From assembly GCA_041737835.1 (NCBI GenBank), contig JBGSQY010000057.1: a stretch of 64,000 nt of DNA, one strand, 5' to 3'. The stretch's first letter is position 1. Every line of letters starts with the position of its first letter. The stretch is from Bythopirellula sp041737835 (GTDB lineage: Bacteria; Planctomycetota; Planctomycetia; Pirellulales; Lacipirellulaceae). Positions 15,514-24,003 of this stretch are shown piece after piece. The notes under the pieces were generated by a model. The model searched no databases, had not been told where the DNA came from, and saw only the letters and a program-made list of their open reading frames with translations. The position numbers and the translations under genes are program-made.

Positions 15514-17859
15514 TCAAAACCCTCGCGGCGTCTCCACCGCAATCTTCTCCAGCGCATCGAGATTCTCGTCGACATAACGAAAGAGCCCGAACATGACAGC
15601 AAAGCCCACCAGTCCTACGCCGCTCACAACTTTCAACGCCCAACGATGATCGGCGGCCGTGTCCGACAGTGTGACCAGCAACATGCCCAGCATCGGCACT
15701 GCAGCCGAGAGCGCCAGATGCAGCAGATTGAGCTTGCGCAGCTTTTTGAGGTCGTGCCAGCGCGGCCCTGCGACAATCCCATTGCGTACTAGAGCGGGAA
15801 AGTAAATGCGCACAGCGAGCGCCGTCAGTAGGAAGTATGGCGACACCGCCGCCGCGATGCCACACAGCGCCAACGACAAAAAGAAATGTGAATAGAAAGT
15901 TACCATTCCCTCGATGGGTTCGCGGAGATTCATCAGCACGGGAAAAAGCAATCCGGATAAACTCCACAACACGAGCGTCAGCCGCGAAATAAACCAGCCA
16001 AAAAACAACACATGTTGGCCACCCTGCACGGAGAGTGTTGGCTTCTCACGATCGAGTTGTTTGGCAACTCGCTTGACAGCCCAGATTCCCACAATGGCAC
16101 CAAGCGGATAGACGATGCAATTGATCCACAATTGCACTTCTTCGAACCACGGCCGGAGAGTGGCAAAATCTTCCTCAATTCGGTGTCGGTTGTATTCTAG
16201 ATTGAATATTCCAGCAAAAATATTTGTCAACAACCCAGCAACGACCACCGTCACAATCGGCCAAGCGAGCATAAACCGCGTCACCAAGCTTCGCGGCTCT
16301 TGCAATAACCTCCAGGTCTGAGGATTCAAGCACAACCGCAGCGCCTGTGCCACCTCCGCCGCCGTTTGAAAACGCTCGCTCCGTCGCGACGCCAAACATT
16401 TCACCAGCACCTGCCGCAACGATTCCGGGCAATCACTGGGCAGCGCTCGGCACAATTCATTGAAATCAACATAATGTCGGCGGTCGATCATTCGCTGAAT
16501 CTGCGCGAGCGAGCCCCCTTCGCTTGGCCCATCATCAAACGGCCGCAAACCGCACAACAGTTCCCACAGCACGATGCCCAACGAATACACATCGCTCTGA
16601 TCGCGCACCAGTTGCGGCGAGCCCCCCAGCACGGGATGACACGCCTGCAATTGCTCCGGCGACATATAAGCCAGCGAACCCCCAAACGTATCCGCCGGAT
16701 CTTCATCCGCCCGGCCACCGTTGTAGCTCACATTGAAATCCGCCAGCTTCGGCAAGCCCTCGGTCGAGAGCAACACGTTTGCCGGTTTGATATCCCGATG
16801 CAAGACGCCCCGCGAATGCGCGTAAGCCAAACCTTCGGCCAATTGGGCTCCTAATCGGCAAATCACCAGCGGCCATTTCGTTTCCGCGAGCCAATGACGA
16901 TGCGTCGAACCATCCGGCCGCGCGGCACCGCTCGCCCCCAAATGTTCGTCGACTACGTCCAAGAGCAACTGCCCCGTCCGTTGCTTCTGCGGCGTACTCC
17001 GCACGCGTTTCACCACGTCGAACAGCGTCCCCCCCGGCACGACTTCCATATACAACAGTCGCGCCGGCGGCTCAACGCTCACCCGTTGATCAAACACCCG
17101 CACCACGTGCGAATGATCAAGCTGCGCGAGCGTCTGCGGTTCACTTCCCGTATGGCGCGAAATCTTGAGCGCGACCAACCGCTCCATCGAAATCTGCCGC
17201 GCGAGAAACACCTGCGCAAACGCCCCGTGCCCCAACTCGTTTAAGAGTTGAAAATCATCGATCGTTTGGCCCGCTTCAAAATTCAGCTCGATCTCTTCAA
17301 ACTTCGATGGCACGCTCGCCTTGCCACTGCTTCCTTCAGCTGCCGCGCCGCTGCGTTTCGTCGACGCACCGTAATACGTGCAAGTCGGTGAACCACTGAC
17401 CGCCATCCCGCCGACGATCTCACACAGCGCGGTCGCCTGTTTTGGAAACCGCCGGCGAATCTCCTCCTCCGTCACGCGGTCCCCCGCCTGCATTCGCACC
17501 TGCAACTCTTCGTGAATCAAATCCACCGGCAGCATCGAGAGTGGACCCAGCGACGGATGGTCGGCCACGTACTCCTCAACCCTGCGCGGCGAACGGCCAT
17601 ACTGCCAACGATATTCCAAATCGACTTTCACGAGCTCGGGCAGCGCGAATTTGGCGAACTCCGCATCCCCCTTAGGCAAAAAATCACCAAGCCGCGGCTC
17701 GGTCCGCGAACCCGCGAAATGCGATTCCCAAGCCCCCGAAAGCGCGTCAATCGCCGTGGCGATGCGATCCCACCGCCGCTCTTCAAGTTGAGCCGCCTCG
17801 CCCGCGGAGGATTCTCCCTGGGAAGCGTCGCTCAGTTGGCTAGAATGATCGCTGGACAT
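15514..17859 (-). CDS. Serine/threonine protein kinase with C-terminal membrane domain
   Basis: A 781-residue Hanks-type kinase. An N-terminal region (1-190) is soluble and Pro/Glu-rich. The kinase domain (about 195-500) shows the Gly-rich loop LGHGAFAQVF, the ATP lysine in VALKIS, catalytic HRDIKPANVLL near residue 352, and MSPEQ in the activation segment. The Mg2+ motif reads DFN instead of DFG near residue 373; Asp is kept, so activity is possible. Residues about 540-760 hold four or five hydrophobic helices, tethering the kinase to the membrane. It is divergently paired with an ECF sigma factor, a layout typical of planctomycetes, where kinase and sigma factor are thought to act together. 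Inverted repeat C lies between them. Confidence 0.92.
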   Translation of the reverse strand: MSSDHSSQLSDASQGESSAGEAAQLEERRWDRIATAIDALSGAWESHFAGSRTEPRLGDFLPKGDAEFAKFALPELVKVDLEYRWQYGRSPRRVEEYVADHPSLGPLSMLPVDLIHEELQVRMQAGDRVTEEEIRRRFPKQATALCEIVGGMAVSGSPTCTYYGASTKRSGAAAEGSSGKASVPSKFEEIELNFEAGQTIDDFQLLNELGHGAFAQVFLARQISMERLVALKISRHTGSEPQTLAQLDHSHVVRVFDQRVSVEPPARLLYMEVVPGGTLFDVVKRVRSTPQKQRTGQLLLDVVDEHLGASGAARPDGSTHRHWLAETKWPLVICRLGAQLAEGLAYAHSRGVLHRDIKPANVLLSTEGLPKLADFNVSYNGGRADEDPADTFGGSLAYMSPEQLQACHPVLGGSPQLVRDQSDVYSLGIVLWELLCGLRPFDDGPSEGGSLAQIQRMIDRRHYVDFNELCRALPSDCPESLRQVLVKCLASRRSERFQTAAEVAQALRLCLNPQTWRLLQEPRSLVTRFMLAWPIVTVVVAGLLTNIFAGIFNLEYNRHRIEEDFATLRPWFEEVQLWINCIVYPLGAIVGIWAVKRVAKQLDREKPTLSVQGGQHVLFFGWFISRLTLVLWSLSGLLFPVLMNLREPIEGMVTFYSHFFLSLALCGIAAAVSPYFLLTALAVRIYFPALVRNGIVAGPRWHDLKKLRKLNLLHLALSAAVPMLGMLLVTLSDTAADHRWALKVVSGVGLVGFAVMFGLFRYVDENLDALEKIAVETPRGF

Positions 17860-17872
17860 ATAGAAGAACTAA

Positions 17873-18002
17873 TTACCACAAAGTCACTAAGGACACAAAG
17901 ATAAAGTCGAGGATAACTAGATTCGCATAATAAAACGGATCAGAGTTTGCCGAGTTTTCATGACTTGAGTTCCCTGAGTGTGCTTTGTGTCTTTGTGGTA
18001 AA
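17873..18002. repeat. Inverted repeat element C in a divergent promoter region
   Basis: TTACCACAAAG (17873-17883) and GACACAAAG (17892-17900) pair with CTTTGTGTC/TTTGTGGTAA at 17983-18001. The left arm has an 8-base insertion. It spans almost the whole gap between the kinase and the ECF sigma gene. Confidence 0.75.
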
Positions 18003-18016
18003 TCTCTGGAATTCCC

Positions 18017-18607
18017 ATGCACGACCATGATACAAAAATCCTGGCTGGCCTGCGAACGGGCGACGAAGCCGCGCTTGTTGAGTTTTTGAAAACCAACGAG
18101 GGTGCGCTGCTGGCGTTCATTCGCAGCCGCATCGGCACGCAATTGCAGCGCAAGCTCGAGCCCGAGGATGTCCTCCAAGAAGCCAGCATCGAAGCCGTCC
18201 GCACGCTCCCCCAAACCGACCTCACGAGCTGGGACCCGCTGAATTGGCTGTTCCAAATCTGCGAGCGGAAAATCATCGACGCCCACCGCCGCTTCTTTGC
18301 CAGCCAAAAGCGTGACGCCAGCCGCGAGGCCGTGATCCCCGACGGCAGCGCCGCGGCGGGATTGGCCAACTTGCTCGCCGCCAGCATGACCACCCCCAGC
18401 GACGCCTTCTCCCGCGATCAACGCCAACTCCGCATGCTCGCCGCGCTCGATACGCTCCCCGAAGATCAGCGCGAAGCCCTCCGGCTCCGCTATCTCGTGG
18501 GGCTCTCGTCGAAAGAAATCTCCAAAAAAATCGGCAAGACCGACGGCGCAACCCGAGTCATGATCTCCCGCGCGCTCGCCCGCCTGCACGAAATGCTAGC
18601 GGAATAA
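18017..18607 (+). CDS. ECF-type RNA polymerase sigma factor (kinase-linked)
   Basis: A 196-residue sigma-70 family protein. Region 2 (about 20-90) includes LEPEDVLQEASIEA and the -10-recognition part PLNWLFQICERKIIDAHRR. Region 4 (about 140-195) carries the helix-turn-helix EALRLRYLVGLSSKEISKKIG and TRVMISRALARLHEML. There is no extra C-terminal domain and no anti-sigma gene beside it. Instead it faces a membrane Ser/Thr kinase, the arrangement expected of kinase-controlled planctomycete ECF factors. The ATG at 18017 follows repeat C directly. Control by phosphorylation is inference. Confidence 0.9.
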   Translation: MHDHDTKILAGLRTGDEAALVEFLKTNEGALLAFIRSRIGTQLQRKLEPEDVLQEASIEAVRTLPQTDLTSWDPLNWLFQICERKIIDAHRRFFASQKRDASREAVIPDGSAAAGLANLLAASMTTPSDAFSRDQRQLRMLAALDTLPEDQREALRLRYLVGLSSKEISKKIGKTDGATRVMISRALARLHEMLAE

Positions 18608-18611
18608 AGAA

Positions 18612-18866
18612 TGGAACACAGATACCCACGGATCAAACAGATGATCGCGGATTTTTTTAAAGGAGATAACAAAGAAAGCAGAGTAACAAAACAAACCGCT
18701 AATAAACGCTGAACACCACTTGCGGATTGATTTTTTCATACTTTCTATTAGCGAATATGAGCGTCAATCAGCGGTTAAATTCTTCAACAAATCCTTCTCC
18801 GCTCCCTCTGCTACCTCCTGTAAAAATTCCCAAAAAATCCGCCCAATCCGCGTTCTTCTGTGTTCT
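18612..18866. repeat. Nested inverted repeat element D
   Basis: Outer arms GAACACAGA (18614) and TCTGTGTTC (about 18858). Middle arms GCGGATTTTTT plus AAAGGAG with AGCAGAG (18648-18683), matched by CTCTGCTACCTCCTG and AAAAAATCCGC (about 18807-18842). Inner arms ACCGCTAATAAACGCTGA (18695) and a TTAGCG...CAGCGGT block (18748-18776). It fills the 307-bp gap between two sigma genes; no gene is seen in it. It shares its middle arms with element E. Confidence 0.8.
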
Positions 18867-18914
18867 ATTTATTTTACTGAACCCTTTTCCCCTGCCCGCG
18901 GCACTTAGGTTGGC

Positions 18915-19448
18915 ATGTCCGCACTCCTTCGCGAGCCATCGACGATGAAGCCCAACGCCATGGATTTGGCCGAGCTGGTTCGCCAGCATCAAGCCGACGT
19001 CTGGCGGTACTTGCGCTACCTGGGGGCCTCGGCCAGCGATGCCGACGACCTCACGCAGGAAACCTTCCTCGCCCTGGCCCGTTCGGAATTCGCGGAGCAA
19101 GGTCCCCAGCAAACCAACGCGTACCTCCGCACGATTGCTCGGAACCAACTGTTGATGGCCCGCCGCCGCGAAGGTCGCGAGATCAGCACCGTGGAGCTCG
19201 CCGCCGCCGAAGAAGTTTGGAGCGCAAGTCTCCTGGCCGACGACTCGGCCGGATTCCTCGCGGCGCTTGCCGATTGTTTGCAGCAACTCGAAGGACGAGC
19301 GCGGCAAGCCATCGACGGGTTTTATCGCGACCACCTCAGCCGCGAAGAACTCGCGGCCAAGCTCGACATGAAACCCGACGGCATAAAAACCATGCTCCGC
19401 CGCACCCGCGAAGTTTTGCGCCACTGCATCGAGAAAAAAACAAGTTAG
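18915..19448 (+). CDS. Sigma-70 family RNA polymerase sigma factor (VWA-linked)
   Basis: A 177-residue two-domain sigma factor, unlike its neighbour in sequence. Region 2 is at about 15-75 (VWRYLRYLGASASDADDLTQ and LRTIARNQLLMARRR), and region 4 at about 125-175 (SREELAAKLDMKPDGIKTML). It has a helix-turn-helix fit for -35 recognition. ATG at 18915 was taken; in-frame Mets at 18945 and 18960 are alternatives. The stop TAG (19446-19448) lies inside repeat P1, and the VWA gene begins 34 bp later, so the two genes form an operon. Sigma factors of this kind recur next to YfbK-like VWA genes; the partner is inferred to be its regulator. Confidence 0.88.
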   Translation: MSALLREPSTMKPNAMDLAELVRQHQADVWRYLRYLGASASDADDLTQETFLALARSEFAEQGPQQTNAYLRTIARNQLLMARRREGREISTVELAAAEEVWSASLLADDSAGFLAALADCLQQLEGRARQAIDGFYRDHLSREELAAKLDMKPDGIKTMLRRTREVLRHCIEKKTS

Positions 19449-19468
19449 CCGGCATCGTCCCGATGCCG
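19444..19468. repeat. P1 hairpin repeat (copy 1)
   Basis: GTTAGC followed by CGGCATCG-TCC-CGATGCCG, a perfect 8-bp stem with a 3-base loop. It includes the stop codon of the sigma gene and makes up most of the gap before the VWA gene. Confidence 0.8.
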
Positions 19469-19482
19469 TGAAGGCCTCAAAT

Positions 19483-21762
19483 ATGAACAACCATCCCCCC
19501 ACCGACCACTGTGACGCCCTCCTCGACCGCGGCCTCGCCGAACTGTTGGGCGGCGAAACGCCCCCGGATCTCAGCGAAAAAATCCTCGCGGCCGCGAGTG
19601 CCGAACAAGTGCCCGTTCACTGGAGAGAACGAAACCCATTGGTCAGTAATGAACGCCCGTGGATCAAATACGTTTTGGCCGCGTCAATTCTCCTTGTCAT
19701 TGGGGGGATTTTGCTTCCCGAGAAAAGGGCACTACGTGAAAGCGCTCGAAATGACGTTCAGCCACGCTCAGAGGAACTTGTAGCCACTAAGCCACCCGCC
19801 CTCAGCAAAACCGCGAAAGAACAAAACTGGAAAGACACAATCGATTCCGGCATCGGCCTCCGCGGCCTGATCAACGATGCCGAGACTCGCCATTCAAATG
19901 ATGAACTCATGATGGCCGTCACGCCACACATCATCATCCAAGAAGAGGAAGAAGAACGCCTCGGCATCCATCAAGAGGAAGAGGGAGATCGATCCGGCAT
20001 TGCTGGCGAGGAAGGCACAAACATCATTGTTGACGAACGCAACTTCGACTGGCCTGCCCGTCGCGAAAAGAAGGCAGGCATCGATATTAGCGGGAAAACG
20101 CAACCAATGCACTTTTATGCTGACGTTGATATGGAACTTGCAAGACAGAATCGCGGCGAAGAACTTCGAGGGCGCGGCCAACGCATGCGTATCGACGCCA
20201 GACCGGGTATTCAAGCTGGCGATACCATAGTACGTGTCCATCCAAGAGCAGATTTAGTTCTACCCCTTGATGCCCGTTCTTCCCGCGACCAGTACACCCC
20301 CATTCACGAAAACCCCTTCATCAAGGCCGACGGCCCCGACGCTGTGAGCACGTTCTCCATCGACGTCGATACCGCCAGCTACGCTAACGTCCGCCAGTTC
20401 CTCGAATCGGGCCGGCTTCCCCCCGCCGATGCCGTGCGGATCGAGGAGCTCGTCAATTACTTCGATTACGACTACGCCGGCCCAACCGACACAGAATCTA
20501 TCGACGGCAAGCCCTTCGCCGCTCACATGGAAGTCGCCGCCTGCCCCTGGAACAAAGACCATCGCTTGACCCGCATTGCGATCAAGGGCAAGGAAATCGC
20601 TCGCGACGAGCGGCCCCAATCGAATCTCGTGTTCCTCGTCGACGTTTCCGGCTCGATGAATGATCCCAACAAGCTGCCGCTGTTGGTCGAAGGGATGAAG
20701 ATGCTCACTCGCGAGTTGGGCGAGAACGACCGCGTGGCGATTGTCGTTTACGCTTCGAGCGAGGGGATGGCCCTCCCCAGCACCCGCGGCGATGAACAAG
20801 AAACGATCCTCGCCGCGCTCGACCAGCTTCGCGCTGGTGGCTCGACCGCCGGAGGGGCGGGCATCAATCTCGCCTACCAAGTGGCCCTCGACAATTTCAT
20901 CGAAGGTGGGACCAACCGCGTCATCCTCTGCACCGACGGCGATTTCAACGTCGGCGTCACCGACACGGCCCAGCTTGAGCAACTCGCCATCGAAAAAGCC
21001 AAGACCGGCGTCTTTCTCACCGTCCTCGGCTTTGGCCGCGGCAATCTCAACGACGCGATGATGGAAGGGATCAGCGGCAAAGGCAACGGCAACTATCACT
21101 ATGTCGACAACCTGACCGAAGCTCGCAAGGTGCTCGTCGAAGAAATGGCCGGCACGCTCGTGACGATTGCCAAAGACGTGAAGATTCAAGTCGAGTTCAA
21201 TCCCGCGCAGGTCGCCGGCTACCGGTTGATCGGTTACGAAAATCGGATGCTCAAGACCGAAGATTTCAACGACGACAAAAAAGACGCCGGCGAAATCGGC
21301 GCCGGCCACACCGTCACCGCGTTGTACGAAATCATCCCGGCGGGCCAGAAAGTCACACCGCCCGCCGCCGACCCCCTGAAATACCAACAGCCGCTCGCCG
21401 GCTTAGCGGACGAAACCACCAAGAGCACCAAGAGCGCTAAGCCGCAAGCGGCGAGTGACGAGCTCCTCACATTAAAACTTCGCTACAAACTGCCCGAGGC
21501 CAGCCAAAGCACGAAGCTCGAATTCCCCATCACCGATTCGGGCGAATCGTTCGCCGAAGCCACCGACGATTTCCAATTCGCCGCCGCGGTGGCCAGCTTC
21601 GGCATGTTGTTGCGTCATTCGCAGTATCAAGGAGAAACCTCGTTCGACGCGATCCAAGAAATCGCCCAAGCCTCACTCGGCAACGATCCCCACAACTATC
21701 GAGGTGAGTTTTTGGAATTGGTACGCATCGCGAAAGAGTTAACCACGAGTCAACACGAATAA
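19483..21762 (+). CDS. YfbK-like von Willebrand factor A domain membrane protein
   Basis: A 759-residue protein. An N-terminal segment of about 60 residues (LDRGLAELLGG) precedes one transmembrane helix (about 63-82), followed by a long acidic, low-complexity exported stretch (about 100-290). Then come a YfbK-type N domain (VSTFSIDVDTASYANVRQFL), a VWA domain with an intact MIDAS DVSGS (D387-S391), and a DUF3520-like C-terminal domain. I chose ATG 19483; an in-frame GTG at 19468 sits in repeat P1. The preceding sigma gene suggests a membrane sensor or anti-sigma role; this is inference. Residues about 636-658 (ADETTKSTKSAKPQAAS) are encoded by inverted P2 repeats, and the last codons are also repeat sequence. 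Confidence 0.88.
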   Translation: MNNHPPTDHCDALLDRGLAELLGGETPPDLSEKILAAASAEQVPVHWRERNPLVSNERPWIKYVLAASILLVIGGILLPEKRALRESARNDVQPRSEELVATKPPALSKTAKEQNWKDTIDSGIGLRGLINDAETRHSNDELMMAVTPHIIIQEEEEERLGIHQEEEGDRSGIAGEEGTNIIVDERNFDWPARREKKAGIDISGKTQPMHFYADVDMELARQNRGEELRGRGQRMRIDARPGIQAGDTIVRVHPRADLVLPLDARSSRDQYTPIHENPFIKADGPDAVSTFSIDVDTASYANVRQFLESGRLPPADAVRIEELVNYFDYDYAGPTDTESIDGKPFAAHMEVAACPWNKDHRLTRIAIKGKEIARDERPQSNLVFLVDVSGSMNDPNKLPLLVEGMKMLTRELGENDRVAIVVYASSEGMALPSTRGDEQETILAALDQLRAGGSTAGGAGINLAYQVALDNFIEGGTNRVILCTDGDFNVGVTDTAQLEQLAIEKAKTGVFLTVLGFGRGNLNDAMMEGISGKGNGNYHYVDNLTEARKVLVEEMAGTLVTIAKDVKIQVEFNPAQVAGYRLIGYENRMLKTEDFNDDKKDAGEIGAGHTVTALYEIIPAGQKVTPPAADPLKYQQPLAGLADETTKSTKSAKPQAASDELLTLKLRYKLPEASQSTKLEFPITDSGESFAEATDDFQFAAAVASFGMLLRHSQYQGETSFDAIQEIAQASLGNDPHNYRGEFLELVRIAKELTTSQHE
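21389..21455. repeat. Inverted pair of P2 repeats inside the VWA gene
   Basis: AGCCGCTCGCCGGCTTAGCG at 21389-21408 and CGCTAAGCCGCAAGCGGCG at 21435-21453 face each other. The 26 bp between them read ACCACCAAGAGCACCAAGAG, close to the AACCACGAAAGACACGAA motif of the intergenic elements. The frame stays open throughout. Confidence 0.75.
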
Positions 21763-21779
21763 ATGAATGTGATTCGTAC

Positions 21780-21804
21780 GTTAGCCGGCATCGTCCCGAT
21801 GCCG
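21780..21804. repeat. P1 hairpin repeat (copy 2)
   Basis: Identical over 25 bases to the copies at 19444 and 23979. Hairpin CGGCATCG-TCC-CGATGCCG. Confidence 0.8.
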
Positions 21805-21818
21805 CGCCTGGGCAAACC

Positions 21819-21854
21819 GTAGGCCGGAACAAGCTCTGCGCAGTTCCAGCAACC
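21819..21854. repeat. P4 imperfect palindrome (copy 1)
   Basis: GTAGGCCGGAAC paired with GTTCCAGC across a short loop. It resembles 54565-54598, GTAGGCCGGACC paired with GTTCCGGC. Confidence 0.5.
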
Positions 21855-22023
21855 AATAACGAATAGAATTTTCAGACTTTAAACCATACGAGCTTGGCAA
21901 ACTAGCTTCTTTCCGCCTCCGGCGACCTAGGCTCTCTCAGAATGACCGAGAACAACACAATAAACAAGAATAATCGTGTAGTTCGTGGCTTTCATGGTTC
22001 AAAAATCCTTCCATCTGAAGCTG

Positions 22024-23715
22024 TTAGTGTCTCACATAGCGGTCAAGGAATTTTTCCTGCGACTGGCTATCGCCGATGATCATCAGCTTTGAGCCGGGAG
22101 CGAGCACGGTGGCAGGATCGGGATTGATCGTCAGGCCCGCGGGGCCATCGATCGCCACCACATTACACTCCGTGGTCTTGCGAATCGCCGTTTCGCCCAA
22201 CGTGCGGCCAGCCAGAGCAGCGGGGACATCCACCGTAAACACGTCGAGCCCTTCGGCCAGCAGCAAAATATTCGTCCGTTTGAGCATGTTGAAAATCGCG
22301 TTGGCCCCCATCGATGCGTAGGAAAGCACAAAGTCGGCCCCCGCGCGATGCAGTGTGCTGATATTTCGTTCCTTGGTCGAACGGCTAATGATCTGAATAT
22401 CGGGACGCAACCGACGGCAATAGAGCGTCAGATAGACGTTCATGTCGTCGTCGTGCGTAGTGACGGCCACGACCGCCGTCTTCATCAACCCCGCTTTGGT
22501 GAGCATTTCGGCATCCGACGCATCTCCCACGAGGAAGTGAGGTTGATTGAGTGCCCGCTCGGGATTCTTCTCGACGATCACATATTCGACACCCTGATCG
22601 GTGAGCGCCTTAGCCATCGCCCGACCGACGCGGCCACCTCCCAGGATGACGACCGGCGCATCCGAGGAATGATAAATACAAAACAGCGAGTCGTATTCAT
22701 CGAGTTGGGCGCGTGTCCCCGCCAGCAACAAGATTGTGGTCTCTGTGATGATCGTATCGGGACCCGAAGTGAAAAACTGTCCTCGTTGCCACACGCCGAC
22801 CACATTGACGTTCGCATGGCTGGGAAGCTGAATGTCGCGAAGCGAACGGCCCACCAGCGGAGTTCCCGCCGCGCTCGCCTCGGCAATGAGCAGTTGGTTG
22901 AACCGGCCGATGACGTGGGTCTTGGCATCACGACCAATGGCCCGGCGCGCCATGGCTTGGCCCAACAAGTCCGAGAGTTGCAGCACGGCATTGCAGCCGG
23001 CGAGTTGGAGATTGTCCACCGAACCTTCATCGGTGCAGGTGGCAATGATCGGCGTTTCGGGGGCCACCTCGCGCACGGTGAACACCACGTTTGTGTTCAC
23101 CACGTCGCTGTGAGTCGCGGCAACCAACGCTGCGTCGGCAGCGCGAGCGTTGACATAGGTTTGGGGATCATCCAAATATCCGACCATCACTTCCAGATCG
23201 AGATCGCGCAGCCGCAGCGCCTCTGCCACTTCGTCTACAAGAATCGCGTAAGGATAGCCGTACTGCGTGAGACGACGCACCAGGGCGCCTTCCACGGGGC
23301 CGTAGTTGGTCAGGATCACGTGCCCCGTCGTCGAGCTGGGCAGACTTCGCGGCGCAAGCGCAGCATTCTGCGATTCAATCCAGGGCGCATAGAAGAATTG
23401 GATAAACGTAAACGGCAGCAATATCAGCATGAAGATCGTGCCACTCAAGAGCACAACGATCGAAAACAGCCTGCCGAGATCCGAATTGAACGTAATGTCG
23501 CCAAATCCCAAGGTCGACATCACCGTGAGCGTCCAATAGAACCCCGTGACCCAAGTGTATTCGTGGCCTTCCCAAGCCATGATGTAATGAAACACAATGC
23601 TGAACAAAGTGACCAATGCCGAAAGATACAGGAGGAATTTTCCCAAAGCCTTGAGATTGCGTCTCCCCGAGGAGTGCTGAAATTGGCTGATGACGATCGT
23701 GGGAAGAATTTTCAT
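22024..23715 (-). CDS. Potassium channel with two RCK (TrkA-N/TrkA-C) modules
   Basis: A 563-residue two-helix channel. Transmembrane helices at about 25-47 and 80-103 flank the selectivity filter T68-L-G-F-G-D73, in which Phe replaces the usual Tyr. Two cytoplasmic regulator-of-K-conductance modules follow: the first (about 128-340) has a degenerate nucleotide loop (NYGPVEG); the second (about 345-560) has the intact Rossmann motif VVILGGGRVGRAM. Each module ends in a TrkA-C-like domain. It would gate K+ flux in response to a nucleotide or ion. The ATG at 23715 opens the family start. It is alone on the minus strand, convergent with the VWA gene. Confidence 0.92.
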   Translation of the reverse strand: MKILPTIVISQFQHSSGRRNLKALGKFLLYLSALVTLFSIVFHYIMAWEGHEYTWVTGFYWTLTVMSTLGFGDITFNSDLGRLFSIVVLLSGTIFMLILLPFTFIQFFYAPWIESQNAALAPRSLPSSTTGHVILTNYGPVEGALVRRLTQYGYPYAILVDEVAEALRLRDLDLEVMVGYLDDPQTYVNARAADAALVAATHSDVVNTNVVFTVREVAPETPIIATCTDEGSVDNLQLAGCNAVLQLSDLLGQAMARRAIGRDAKTHVIGRFNQLLIAEASAAGTPLVGRSLRDIQLPSHANVNVVGVWQRGQFFTSGPDTIITETTILLLAGTRAQLDEYDSLFCIYHSSDAPVVILGGGRVGRAMAKALTDQGVEYVIVEKNPERALNQPHFLVGDASDAEMLTKAGLMKTAVVAVTTHDDDMNVYLTLYCRRLRPDIQIISRSTKERNISTLHRAGADFVLSYASMGANAIFNMLKRTNILLLAEGLDVFTVDVPAALAGRTLGETAIRKTTECNVVAIDGPAGLTINPDPATVLAPGSKLMIIGDSQSQEKFLDRYVRH

Positions 23716-23820
23716 GACTTAAGCAGCATACCGATCAGATGATGAGAGAATGACTCGAAAATATCCATGTTTAACAGAATCCAACTCCTTAAATCTAGCA
23801 TCTTACGTTCCTACGCACTC

Positions 23821-23865
23821 GGCCAAAAATTACCTCTCAAAATGGCCATCCCACGCGTGTAAAAT
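23821..23865. repeat. Direct repeat left of the YcaQ-like gene
   Basis: Starts GGCCAAAAAT and CCTCTCAAAATGG follows. It matches 25202-25246 at about 38 of 45 positions in the same orientation. The two copies lie about 1.38 kb apart and bracket the YcaQ-like gene. Confidence 0.75.
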
Positions 23866-23978
23866 TCGTGAACAGCTATTAGCCGTTAGCTATTAGCTTT
23901 TAGAAATCTGAATTGTCAGATCAAGATCTGATTGTGAACCACGAAAGACACGAATAGAAGAATGTGTGACTTCAAGGC

Positions 23979-24003
23979 GTTAGCCGGCATCGTCCCGATG
24001 CCG
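23979..24003. repeat. P1 hairpin repeat (copy 3)
   Basis: Third identical copy of P1. It ends 13 bp beyond the 3' end of the YcaQ-like gene. Confidence 0.8.

Larger units (their letters stand above)
21739..22002. repeat. Composite repeat region G1 after the VWA gene
   Basis: Left arm TTAACCACGAGTCAACACGA begins inside the last VWA codons. Right arm CGTGTAGTTCGTGGCTTTCA is at about 21975-21994. Inside are a P1 copy (21780-21804), a P4 copy (21819-21854) and a block with AGGCTCTCTCAGAATGAC (about 21929-21946) that recurs in G2 at 25748-25900. No gene is seen between 21763 and 22023. Confidence 0.75.

Noticed and set aside
17873..18866. Repeats in close succession as a possible CRISPR array
   Set aside because: The units are inverted, differ in length and lack regular spacers; no cas genes are present.
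22348..23742. A 464-codon plus-strand frame opposite the K+ channel
   Set aside because: Shadow of a gene with intact channel filter and RCK motifs; composition is His/Arg-rich and without recognisable family.
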